Below, one piece after another: positions 1-9,274 of a DNA stretch of 64,000 bases. The stretch comes from Blastocladiella emersonii ATCC 22665 (lineage: Eukaryota > Blastocladiomycota > Blastocladiomycetes > Blastocladiales > Blastocladiaceae). The notes below the pieces were generated by a model that was not told where the DNA came from, made no database searches, and worked only from the letters and a program-made list of their open reading frames with translations. The stretch spans positions 744,001-808,000 of the forward strand of contig JANHCV010000004.1 of the NCBI GenBank assembly GCA_025594325.1, given 5' to 3'. The position numbers and the translations under genes are program-made. Position 1 is the stretch's first letter; every line of letters starts with the position of its first letter.

Positions 1-2313
1 CAGCTCGACATCCACAAGCAGCTCCTGTGCTACTACCGCGACGAGCTCGTCGCCCTCAACGACCTGCGCCGCTCCGGCACCGTCGCGCCGCCGTTCCTCC
101 GCAAATCGGTCGAGAAGACTACGGCGCACTGGCAGATGTGCGCCCTCAACTGCGTCGTCCAGCGCATGCGCGTCGGGCCCACCATGCCCGTCGCGTCCGG
201 GTTCGGCCCGCTCGGGTCCTCGTCGGGGACTTCCTCGACGCCCTCGTCGCGCCGCAGCAGCATGATCCTGTCCGCGAGCCCCGCCCCCGTCCAGGACGAG
301 GCCGCGTACAACTACTCGGTCATCACGTTCGGCGCGCCCACCGCGCACGCGCTCGGGTACTCGTCGTCGTCGACGTCGGGCAGCGGCGCCGGCGTCAACC
401 CCGTCGGGAACAGCGTCAACGCGACGTCGCCCGGAACCGGGTTCGGCCCGAGCACCGCGGCGCCGACCATCGTCAACGGCGCCAAGGTCGTGGCGACGCG
501 CGACGCCGACACGCTGATGGCGTACCACGCGACGACGGCTGCCGCAGGCCGCCGCCGCGAGCTCGAGGACCGCCACGCCGCCTTCACCGCGGCGGCGCGC
601 GAGCTGCAGGCGACCACGCTCGACACGTTCAAGGACCCGACGACCGCGCAGGTGTCCGGGCTGATCACGGCCGTGGGCGGCGCCGCCAAGGAAGTCGCCA
701 CGCTCGTGATCGCGGTCGCGCAGGCGCTCAAGGACATGGACGAGGACTCGCTCGGCGGGTACCAGGCGCACGTCACCGAGGTCGGGTTTCAGCTCATGGA
801 GGAGTGGATCCCGCTGCTCATGGTGCGCGGCCAGCAGCTCGCACTGCTGCTCGACGCGGCCTCGTTCGAGGCCTTTGCCGAGACTCTCGCCACGGTCGCC
901 GACCACGTTACCCTGGGTATCGACGGCGCCACTGCCCTGCTCGACCACCACATGCTCCTCCTCGACGCCCAGTACGCGTCGCCGACCACCTGGCAGCTCT
1001 CGCGCCGCCGCGCCGACTGGATCTTCTCCCAGTGCCTCGGCGCCGTCGTCACGGGGCTCGAGGAGACGGTCCGCGGGTGGACCCGCGCGGCTGACGCCAA
1101 GTCGGCGTTGATGGCGTCGCCGGACGCGGTGCTCGCCGCCAAGGTCGCGACCGTCACGGCCGCGTGGGGCGTCTGGACCCAGGTCGGCTGGCTCACCCAG
1201 TTCGAGTCGCTGCTGTCGTCGCAGGGCGAGGAGCTCGGCATGCTCACCGACATGAAGGCCGCGCTGTTTGACGTCGAAAAGTCGGTCTCGATTGCCCTGC
1301 ACGCGCTTGACGACGACGGCGAGGAGGCGGCCGGCGACGCCGAGTCCGTCAACAACGTCGTGCCCGACTCGGCCAGCACCAGCAGCAAGAAGACGGCCAA
1401 GGCCGCGGCAGCCGCGCGCCGGCTCAAGTTGGTCCGCATCGACGGCGAACGCGGCGACCTCGTGGTCTCGATCGGGATCGAGCGCGCCGTGTACGACCGC
1501 CTGCCGCGGCGCGACGCCAAGGCCAAGGTAGTCCCGCTGCTCTTCACCCAGGGCATCAACGAGCAGCAGTCGCTGTCCAACGTGTTCGGCGGCAGCAAGG
1601 CGCAGGACGCCATCAACCGCCAGAGCTACGACAAGCTGCAGCGGTTCGTGGGCGCGTACCGCGACCACGTCGGGTCGCTCAGCGCCGACGCCGTCTCGGC
1701 GCCCGCGGCGCGGTCGTATTTCGAGTACGTCAAGATGCTCGTGCACCACTTTGAGCAGATCCTGGGCGGGTCCGAGATCAAGCTCGCCGGCGTCATGTCC
1801 ACGGTCGTCGACGAGGCCTCGCTCAGCGGCGGCAGCGCGCTGAGCGTCGGGACCAACGTCGCGGTCTCAGGCCTGCGCCGCGTGCTCGGCGCCGTCAGCG
1901 GCGGCGCGCGCGCCAAGAACACGGACATTCTCGTCATGGCCGCGCACATCACGCGCGTGCTCGGGTCGCTGCACCTGCTCATGGCCGGCAACGTCGAGGT
2001 GCACGACCGCCTACCGCCGTTCGGGTGCATGCCGTCCACGACGACGCGGTTCACGTCGTGCAAGTCGGCCAAGGACCGCACGTCCATGTCGGTCACGCTC
2101 GAGCAGTGCTTCATCCTGCAGGCGGCGCACCTCATGTCGCCCGGCGACTTTGAGGGCATGCTCACGGCGATGCGCGCGTGCGGGACCCGCATGCGCAACG
2201 TTGAGCGCAATATCGGCAAGCCGACGTACGCGTTCAACGCGATCCAGTGGAACATCCTGCCCCGGCTGTACCGCCCGCCAAAGTACACGATCAACCAGGG
2301 CGCACAGTCGTGA
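1..2313 (+). CDS. INPP4-like phosphatidylinositol-3,4-bisphosphate 4-phosphatase (5' partial)
   Basis: The frame is open from base 1, so the start lies upstream; 770 residues are visible and the stop is TGA. The strongest marker is the CX5R catalytic loop CKSAKDRT near base 2060, which is the signature of inositol polyphosphate 4-phosphatases (INPP4A/B). Two further INPP4-type blocks agree: a segment with ALNCVVQRMRV near base 145 and TQGINEQQSL near base 1550. By family knowledge the enzyme removes the 4-phosphate of PI(3,4)P2 at endosomal or plasma membranes. The linker near 1310-1420 is acidic then Lys/Ala-rich. No intron is needed in the visible part. The phosphatase class is secure; lipid preference is inferred from the family. 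Confidence 0.85.
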   Translation, partial: QLDIHKQLLCYYRDELVALNDLRRSGTVAPPFLRKSVEKTTAHWQMCALNCVVQRMRVGPTMPVASGFGPLGSSSGTSSTPSSRRSSMILSASPAPVQDEAAYNYSVITFGAPTAHALGYSSSSTSGSGAGVNPVGNSVNATSPGTGFGPSTAAPTIVNGAKVVATRDADTLMAYHATTAAAGRRRELEDRHAAFTAAARELQATTLDTFKDPTTAQVSGLITAVGGAAKEVATLVIAVAQALKDMDEDSLGGYQAHVTEVGFQLMEEWIPLLMVRGQQLALLLDAASFEAFAETLATVADHVTLGIDGATALLDHHMLLLDAQYASPTTWQLSRRRADWIFSQCLGAVVTGLEETVRGWTRAADAKSALMASPDAVLAAKVATVTAAWGVWTQVGWLTQFESLLSSQGEELGMLTDMKAALFDVEKSVSIALHALDDDGEEAAGDAESVNNVVPDSASTSSKKTAKAAAAARRLKLVRIDGERGDLVVSIGIERAVYDRLPRRDAKAKVVPLLFTQGINEQQSLSNVFGGSKAQDAINRQSYDKLQRFVGAYRDHVGSLSADAVSAPAARSYFEYVKMLVHHFEQILGGSEIKLAGVMSTVVDEASLSGGSALSVGTNVAVSGLRRVLGAVSGGARAKNTDILVMAAHITRVLGSLHLLMAGNVEVHDRLPPFGCMPSTTTRFTSCKSAKDRTSMSVTLEQCFILQAAHLMSPGDFEGMLTAMRACGTRMRNVERNIGKPTYAFNAIQWNILPRLYRPPKYTINQGAQS

Positions 2314-4009
2314 GTGGGGATCGGCGGGGAGTGTTTGTGAATATGTAACAACAGAGTTGGGTGTAGCAGTCTCTCGCGCGGCTGGACTTGAAGAATTGGC
2401 CGCGCTCGCCGCGGAGGCCGTCGGGTATGCTCATCAGGGCCTCGGTGGAACTTCAAGTTGGAAGTACGTGTTTCTTGATCTGCGGTGCGAGCCTGAGGTC
2501 CACCGGAGCCCAACAAGCTTGCTCAGCACGCCGCTCGACCGTGGCCCGGCCGGGAGCTCTCGATCCCGATTTACTCGTGCACGGCAGAACCGGCAAAAGC
2601 TCTGCCCCAAACACCAATGCAGGCTGTCCCGAACAATAACAAGTGGTGAATTCCTGATACCGTCGAACGGCGGATCGAGCGAGTGAGAGTGATGTCATGG
2701 CGCGGGTGGTCACCACGGACGCGTCGCGAAATCACGTTTTTGTCTCCACTCCGGTGCGAGACGCGCCGCGCCCGCCGGCTTCGCGCTCGCGAATCGTCCC
2801 CCACGCCGCTCGGATACTAAACGCGCCCGTCCGAGTGACCCGTTGCTGTGCAGGTTGTATCCCGTGACCCGAGTCAACACTCGGTGCAGCAGAACACGCG
2901 CGCGGCGCGCGCGGCGCGCGGCCCTCAAAAGGCGGACCGGTCCCCGGCCATCCCCCCGCTCTTGGAAAAGTGCGAACTGTCGTCTGTCGTTGCAATCCCG
3001 CGTGACCTAGCTCGATCACTGAACCACCTTGTGTAAAAAGGGCGCGTCATACGTTACCTAAACGGAGGCGCGCTCGCCGGAAACGGAACAAGGCCGGGCA
3101 AGGATGGTCACGCACCCCCAAAAAAGGAGATATCCATTTAAAAAAAAAAAAAGAGGCCGACTGCTGCCACGGACTACACATTCAAAAGAGGCTTAAAAAA
3201 CGCAGATCGCAAACTAAATCAAAAGCCCAAAAAAAAGACGATCAGTGCTGTTAAGACAACAAAGGACAGATGGACATCGGAAGTTCGCCCGCCGTGATGG
3301 AGGTACAGCGTTAAACTTTGGGCCCGTCGGGAAAAACACCCTCGGGTTATGTGGGAATAACCGCCGATAGACTCGATCGGATGTGTTGCTAGTTTATTTC
3401 GCGAGTGTTTCTCGTCTGGACTTGGTCGACTCGGCCCTGCTTCTCGCGTGAGCGAACCTTCGCGTTCGAGACGCCACTCACGTGCGTTTGAACGACGCGT
3501 TCGAGAACCCGTGCCTCCCCACGACCGTACCTCACTCCCTGTTTTTGAGCGTTGCTTCACCTCTCCGCTTGACACTGAGCATCGACTTGAACCCAGGAGC
3601 AAACGCAGCGCCGGTTGAACTTGACAAGCTGAATACATCGAGGAACCTCTAGCGTCTCTTACGATCGCGATGCAGGTGGAACTGAAGCAACGTCGCCTGC
3701 ACCGAGTGCGAGATGAGTTATCTCGAACCGACGTAGTGTGCGAGCTCGATAGCGCTCGCAGACGAAGCATTCGAGCGACAAGTCGCCGAGCAGCAGGTGC
3801 GGGCAAGCGGCAGCGTCCGTCGTGGTTATACCGACGACGAGAGTGCGACGGGCCGACTTGACCCTGTGGGTCTATCGCAGCTGCTTGAGCTCGCTCAGCA
3901 CGTCGTCACACGACGCCGCCGCCCGCTCAACGTCGTCCGTGTTGGATTAATAAGGATCGGTGACCCGAAGGTGGTCAGCGACGATTCGGCGCTCCTCCTT
4001 ACACATGAA
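2314..4009. other. Long intergenic stretch, no supported gene
   Basis: About 1.7 kb without a convincing coding frame. It is locally AT-richer than its surroundings, with A-runs at 3120-3155 and 3180-3235. It contains a copy, on the minus strand, of the AAAACGTGATTTCGCG motif that precedes the tandem family genes (2718-2740). Stop-free frames here lack codon bias and recognisable motifs. Confidence 0.5.
2718..2740 (-). promoter_or_regulatory. Isolated copy of the AAAACGTGATTTCGCG / ACGCGTC motif
   Basis: The plus strand reads GACGCGTCGCGAAATCACG then TTTT, the reverse complement of the motif found 50-100 bp before the tandem-family genes at 41-53 kb. It contains the MluI hexamer ACGCGT, which is the MBF cell-cycle element in yeasts. 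No family gene lies next to it, so it may be a relic or a more general promoter element. Confidence 0.4.
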
Positions 4010-4929
4010 TCACACGTCGTCGGATCGGAGCAGCTCGGCGACCTCAAGCGGGGCGCGGCGCTGCTCGAGTGCGGCCGCGCGCGTCACATCGACCGGCGAG
4101 GGTTGCGCGAGTTGGCGCTGCGGATCAGCACCGCCGACGAGCTCGAACTTGGGCGACTGGCGCAGGTGCTCGGGGCGGCGATGAAGGGGAACGACGTGCT
4201 GCAGGCTGCGCGCGCCGAGGTCGCAGCTGTGGAACCAGACGGCGAACGAGTCGGAGCCGCGGAACCACCAACTCCAATCGAGTTCCATATGTGCGGGAGC
4301 GACCGCTGCGAGGGCAGCGCGGGCGCACTTGAGGAACTGGTGGACGAGGTTCGCTGTCGCGTCGGCCACGGCGACGCGGAAAAGCGCACCTTTTTGTAGA
4401 GCGCCAAAACCTCGAGCGCGCGGTGCGAGAGCGCGTAGAGAAGCGGCAGTAGGATGTCCCGGAACGAAATCGACTTGCCGCTGATGAGGCACAGGGTCGG
4501 CAGAGTAGTCGTCGTGGCACGCGAGCTCGCGGAAGGCATGCAGGGTACGGCAATCTGCAGCGACGGCGAGGAGCAAACCAGCTGGATTGCCGTCGAGCTG
4601 GCGCAGAAACTTGGCGAGAAACTTGGCGGTCCGCTGCCTGCTGAGGTCAGCGTGACCGAACGGCCGCAGGTCGGCGTCGACAGCGAGCCGACTCGAATGC
4701 GCGAGAGACGGCATGAAGTACAGCCGGCCGGGTTCTCGGCCGTGACAGGAGCCCAGAGCACATCGCGGACGTCGTCGGCAATGTCGCGAGTGGGCTCGGG
4801 CCCACTGCGCGGGGAGGCGGAGGCCAAGCGATGCGATCCATGAACGAGGCCGAGATTGGTGAAGGCAAAAAAGAAGCTGGTCGAGCCCTGAGCGGCCGAA
4901 AGTCCGATGAGGGGAGCGACGCCGTGCAA
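4010..4929 (-). pseudogene. Probable decayed gene of unknown function
   Basis: Protein-like text runs on the minus strand from an ATG at 4929, and extends further upstream in frame (LELRDQLLHGVAPL, F-box-like). It switches frame near 4710, to the frame containing MPSLAHSSRLAVDADLRPFG. It switches again near 4490 (ISFRDILLPLLYALSHRAL) and back near 4400 (AVADATANLVHQFLKCARA). None of the switches sits on a convincing GT-AG pair except perhaps the last. The pieces are Leu/Ala-rich and helical. The simplest reading is one helical protein broken by small indels. A real multi-exon gene with unusual introns is the alternative. No family was recognised. Confidence 0.35.
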
Positions 4930-5274
4930 AAGCTGATCACGAAGCTCGAGGAGGATCGGGGCGACTTACACGAGGCGAGTGCGAACCGACGACTCGGCAG
5001 ATGGTGCCGGACAGTCGGCAGCGCGTTGCATGAGGTTACAGGTCGAGATAATAGTGTCCCATGGTGTCCAAAGTGCGAGGCGGCCGTGGCCAGCTGGCTT
5101 CTTCTTCTCCTCGAATGGCGCCCGCGACGCGTTCTCTCTCTCGCTTCCGCGCGCGATGCACATGTCATGAAGAAAGATGTGATATGCTCGAAGGGTAACA
5201 TGAAACCTTGTTTACAAGACGCTCTCAGCGCAACAACGACCTCGGGAGTACCCTTGAAGGCGTGGCGGCGACCT

Positions 5275-5781
5275 TTACGCGAGGCCGTGGTGGACGGGGA
5301 GGATGGCCGTGGCGTCGCTGCCAAAGTCGATGCCGTTGTGATGGTCGAACACGGGCAGGATGTGGAAGTCGCCGCCGTCCGCGGGCGACGGGTCCCAGGT
5401 GGACGGGTCGCCGCTGAACAGGCCGCCGTGGTCGACCGAGCTGTGGTTGCCCCACTGGTCCTGCTGCTGCCACTGGTTCTGGGCCTGGAAGGCGTCGCCG
5501 CCGTGGTTCTGCTGCCACTGCGACTGGGCCTGTGACTGCGCGCCGTGGTCGCCAAACTGGGTCTGCGACTGGGACTGGGACTGCTGCTGTGCGGGATCGA
5601 CCGAGTTGTGGCCCTGGAACTGCGACTGCGACTGCGACTGGGACTGGTTGCCGTCGTTGCCGAACTGGGTCTGCGACTGCGACTGCGACTGCTGCTGAGC
5701 GCCGTTGCCGCCCCACTGGCCCTTGAACTGCGAATGGGACTGCGACTGGACGGCAGGGACGAAGATCGGGCCGAAGGTCAT
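5275..5781 (-). CDS. Low-complexity Gln/Ser-repeat protein
   Basis: A single-exon frame of 168 residues with a clear ATG at 5781. Residues 12-110 consist of alternating Q and S tracts (QSQSQSQTQFG, repeated) interrupted by FGDHG and WQQ units. The C terminus has no repeats and holds DFHILPVFDHHNGIDFG. No signal peptide or membrane segment is visible. Prion-like Q/S tracts of this kind suggest a condensing or scaffold protein, but no function can be assigned. The start is preceded by an ordinary GT-rich leader. The repeat DNA is an imperfect CTG/CGACTG array, so length polymorphism is likely. Confidence 0.6.
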   Translation of the reverse strand: MTFGPIFVPAVQSQSHSQFKGQWGGNGAQQQSQSQSQTQFGNDGNQSQSQSQSQFQGHNSVDPAQQQSQSQSQTQFGDHGAQSQAQSQWQQNHGGDAFQAQNQWQQQDQWGNHSSVDHGGLFSGDPSTWDPSPADGGDFHILPVFDHHNGIDFGSDATAILPVHHGLA

Positions 5782-6433
5782 CTTGGAGAGGTGTTGGTAG
5801 TGTGGGTGTGGTGTCGTTGAACGAGGAGCTGATGATCAACCCGGTTTGAGGAGGCGGGGGAGCAGCCCGTACCTATAGCACTCGGCATTGCGTGCGACCT
5901 TATTTTTGAGCCTTCATGGGCGAAGCGCTCGATGCCAGAGTAGGGGCATGGCGGTGAAGTGACACGGCGCGCGGTTCACGGACGCGGAAGCGGCGCCGCA
6001 GCGCGCCGTAGTTCCAGCAGAAGGCTGCGGCTGCGGTCAGCGGCGGCTGCGGATTCGACCGGAACCCGGTGCACCGTGCGCTGCCGAAGGCAACCTAAGA
6101 AGCGAGACGCAAGCGGGAGGGAAGCCGTGGAAGCGGGAAGCGGTGACGCGCGATCGAGTGGCGGTGGCTTAGCCCCGGGTGGCTCAGCCGCTGTGAGCAA
6201 CGCGGTGCGTTTCACATGGCCGCCGGCTCGACGGACAGAGCAGTGTCCGGGAATTACATGGTTGGAGGTCATGTTAGTCGTACCCGAACCTCGGGAAGCA
6301 TCATCAATTAAATGTCGAGAGGCCATCGAGAATGAGTGAGCACAAGAATCGATCAAATTACACACGAAACAGGCAAACAGCAGATTTTGGTTTAAATGAG
6401 AGGTATCACGAACTGAAACGCAAAAGAGAAGAC
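5782..6433. other. Intergenic region between two minus-strand genes
   Basis: No supported gene. It holds the promoter of the Q/S-repeat gene and the 3' flank of the Ala-rich gene at 6434-7420. The segment 6300-6430 is AT-richer and probably contains the terminator and polyadenylation signals of the latter. Confidence 0.45.
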
Positions 6434-7420
6434 TCAAGAAACAAGGGCAGCGGACCGCAGGACCACGACGGGCGATGGGGTGGTTGGGAGAACCTTGACG
6501 CCGCGCTGCTTGGTCGAACGCGGCTTGGGCTCGGACAAAACGGCGGGCGCCTTGACGGTACTGGATGCACCGCCCAGGAGCCTGCCGATCCGGGCCGTGA
6601 AGGACGACCAGCGGGAGGTCGACTCGTGGTCGTCGACCAGCGTCTGATCGGACCCGAGCTCGGCCGAGAGGACGGCCAGGTTCGAGTCGACGACGTTGAC
6701 GACGTTCACCTCAACGGCCTCTGTCGCCGCCGCCACTACCTTCAACTCGGGGTCCACCGCAACCAGCGGCGCACTGCCACGGTGGCCAGCACGGCGGCAG
6801 ACCTAGCGCAGCACTTTGCCAGCGGCGCTACGCTTCTTCTCGGCGGTAGGGGCAGCGGCGGCGGGGGCGGGACACGAGGCGATCTCCTTGATGGGCGCCG
6901 CAATCGACGCGAGGGTGTCGACGGCAGCCGGAATCTGGTCGGTCGGGGCGGCGGGAGCGACAGCAGCCACAGCGACGGTCGTGGGCTCGAAGGAAGCGCG
7001 CAGGGCTGCCACATGTACCTCCGCGAGCGACTTGAGCACGACCGCCGCCGCCGTCGCGGGACCCGCAGTAGCCGACTTGAACTTGATGGTATTGACCTGC
7101 ACGAAGTAGCCGTTGTCGCCGACGAACTTGACGACGTGGATCTGGTCCGAGGACCGCGAGCAGGCCGAGCGCGGGCTGGTGCCGGCGGGCGAGTTTGGAG
7201 CAGACGCGAGCTGCTCGAAGCGGTCCTTGAGGTCGCCGACCTTGGGGGTCGGCGTCGAGTCGACGGCGCACTCGTTGTCGGCGACCTTGTTGTCGGGCAC
7301 GTTGCAGCTACTGGTACCGTTCGCGGGAGCGACCACGACGCGGAGCGGGCGCTTGAACGAGGACACGGACGACTTGGGCGACGACGAGGCGGGGGCAGCA
7401 AGAACAATCGAGGCAGACAT
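6434..7420 (-). CDS. Ala/Val-rich protein of unknown function, two-exon model
   Basis: The ATG is at 7420. The first frame runs to an in-frame TAG at 6803 (205 residues), but the same frame resumes as good protein text to 6434. An intron at 6721-6831 (111 bp, donor GTAGCG, acceptor ACAG) removes the TAG and keeps phase, giving exons 6832-7420 and 6434-6720 and a 291-residue protein. The central block DQIHVVKFVGDNGYFVQVNT looks folded; the flanks are Ala/Pro-rich. No family was recognised. The alternative is a one-exon 205-residue protein ending at the TAG. Confidence 0.5.
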
Positions 7421-8011
7421 GGTGGTCGTATGTAGAACAGAGTCTGTGTCGAGAGAGAATCCTGTTGAAGGTTAGAAAGCAGAGCTGGAGGAGAGCGGGG
7501 GCTCGTCTGAGTTTTATAGCGTAGCTGCTCAGTGAGCTCTCAGCTGCTTCGACCCTCGCCGTTCCAGTCAGTCGCCTTTATGAACAGCAAGATGAGCAAG
7601 GCTGTGAGTGGTCCGAGGGGAGTCAGCCCGAGGTGGCGCAGCGGCTGGCCGAGCTGAGCCACATCGCGTCGCGTTTCAGCACCGCCGTCGCTTCCCCTTT
7701 GCATTATGCCTCAGGACGCGGACTCGATCGGCTAGCGCTTCCTTCAGCCTGCATGTGCTGTACGGGATCGGGACCTTGCGGCAGGCCGAGGCCTACTCGA
7801 CCATGATCCGAGTCTCGCGCGACACCCTCACGGAACGCACCTCGCGGTCAGCTTCGCTCTCCCACTCTCTGACATTGCTTCACTGAGGCGTTGGTGGTGG
7901 TAAAATCAGTGCCGGATGAATTTCGATGATAGGCTGTACAGCTCAGGTGACAACACAACGACGACGACCACTCGCACACGACGGCGTGCATTTCTTGGAG
8001 AAGGCCGGCGT
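7421..8011. other. Intergenic region, no supported gene
   Basis: Promoter side of the gene at 6434-7420 and 3' flank of the HHE gene. A 92-codon plus-strand frame at 7608-7886 lacks coding bias and is not called. GTGGCGCAGCGG near 7632 resembles a tRNA A box, but no B box follows. Confidence 0.45.
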
Positions 8012-8755
8012 CTACTCCTCGGGGACGCGGCGCTCGGCAAACTGGCGCGTCGCGTCGCGCAGCTTGTCGACGGGCGCCGTCATGCCGCCGACAATCGTCT
8101 CGGCGAGCGGCTTGTCGGGCGCCGACGGGTGCGGGTGTGTCGGCGCGATGCGCTTGGCGCCTGCGTGGGTCGTTCGGGGGTGAGCGATGTCAGTGATCAG
8201 GTCCGACATCACACGGGATCGCGAGCGAACGAGACGAGGGAAACGCACCCACGAACTTGTGGCCGAGGCGGATCATACCGTCGTCGCCGATGAGGGCGCG
8301 GAGGCGCGGCAGGTCGCGCTCCTCCTCCTCGAGCGCGTGCGTCTTGAGCTCCGAGATGATGCGGCCGAGCAGCGGCGCGTGCTGCACCGACTTGACGTCG
8401 TGCTTCTCGAGCTCGTACAGCATCTCCTTGACGCGCTGGTGGTCGCCGCGCAGCCCGTCCGCGACCGCCTTGGTCTCGTACGTCTCGATGTCGCCGTACA
8501 CGGTCTGGTTCGCGAGCGGGGAGGGTGTCAGTGTGCGCGATCACCGAGCGGAGTCATGAAGAGAGCCCGCACCGTCTCCTCGGCCGCCGAGTGCACGGCA
8601 ATCTCGCGCACCAGCTCGTTGGCGATGGCCTGCTGCTCCTCGTAGCGGCCGGCCGACGCGCAGTACCGGTCGTACAGGTCCCACAGCGACTGGTGGTCGA
8701 GGCGGATCAGGTCGTCGACGCCGCGGTTGCTCTGCTCGTTCGAGAGGGCCTGCAT
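8012..8755 (-). CDS. Hemerythrin-type HHE cation-binding domain protein
   Basis: Three exons: 8573-8755, 8249-8504 and 8012-8160 (minus strand). The introns are 68 and 88 bp with GTGCGG and GTGCGT donors and CAG acceptors, all phase-consistent. The 195-residue protein begins MQALSNEQ. It has the paired HHE helices: RLDHQSLWDLYDRY, AVHSAAEET, a GDHQRVKEMLYELEK segment and THALEEEERDLPRLRAL. The His and Glu residues of these helices bind a di-iron centre in the family. The tail APTHPHPSAPDKP is the usual C-terminal signature of fungal and bacterial HHE proteins. Family roles include oxygen, NO or iron handling; which applies here is unknown. Confidence 0.85.
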
Positions 8756-9150
8756 GGTGGTTGTTGATGCGTAGGTGTGTCGGGGGTGTCGATGCGTGGA
8801 AGGCAGCGGGCACTGGGGAGCGAGAGCGAGGGCGTGGGCCGGGAGCGACGCGAGCTTTATAGCCCTGCCGTGTCGGGACGAGTGCGAGGTCGGGAGAGGG
8901 GCGGCCGCGGGTGGGTGTGCCCGGCGGGGCAGGGCCGATGGACGGCGACGCGAAGATGAGCGCGACCACGTCACCGCTGTGGCCTGCGCACGGCACGCGT
9001 CCCCGCGGTCTCACTCAGCCCTCTCCTCTTTGGATCGGCGCCGATGCAAATTGCCGCACCGCCCGATCACCGACCGAGCGCGGGAACACTCACCCGACCG
9101 GCCGACCGACCTGCTGAGCGGGGAGGGCGCGCGTGGGCGCAACGCGTCGC

Positions 9151-9185
9151 GTCGCGTTCGCGTTCGCGTTCGCGTTCGCGTTCGA
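9151..9185. repeat. GCGTTC hexanucleotide microsatellite
   Basis: About five to six tandem GCGTTC units in the noncoding gap between the HHE gene and the tail-anchored protein gene. Confidence 0.8.
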
Positions 9186-9274
9186 GGTGGCTGAGACACG
9201 CGTCATTGCCCTCGCCATCGTCGATCCTAAGCGAGTGGGTATATTCAATCACGCCCGCTGATGCATACGGCGTG

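Noticed and set aside
3219-3806. 195-codon minus-strand frame in the AT-richer gap
   Set aside because: No codon bias or motif and it runs through A/T tracts.
7625-7700. tRNA A-box-like GTGGCGCAGCGG
   Set aside because: No B box and no acceptor pairing follow.
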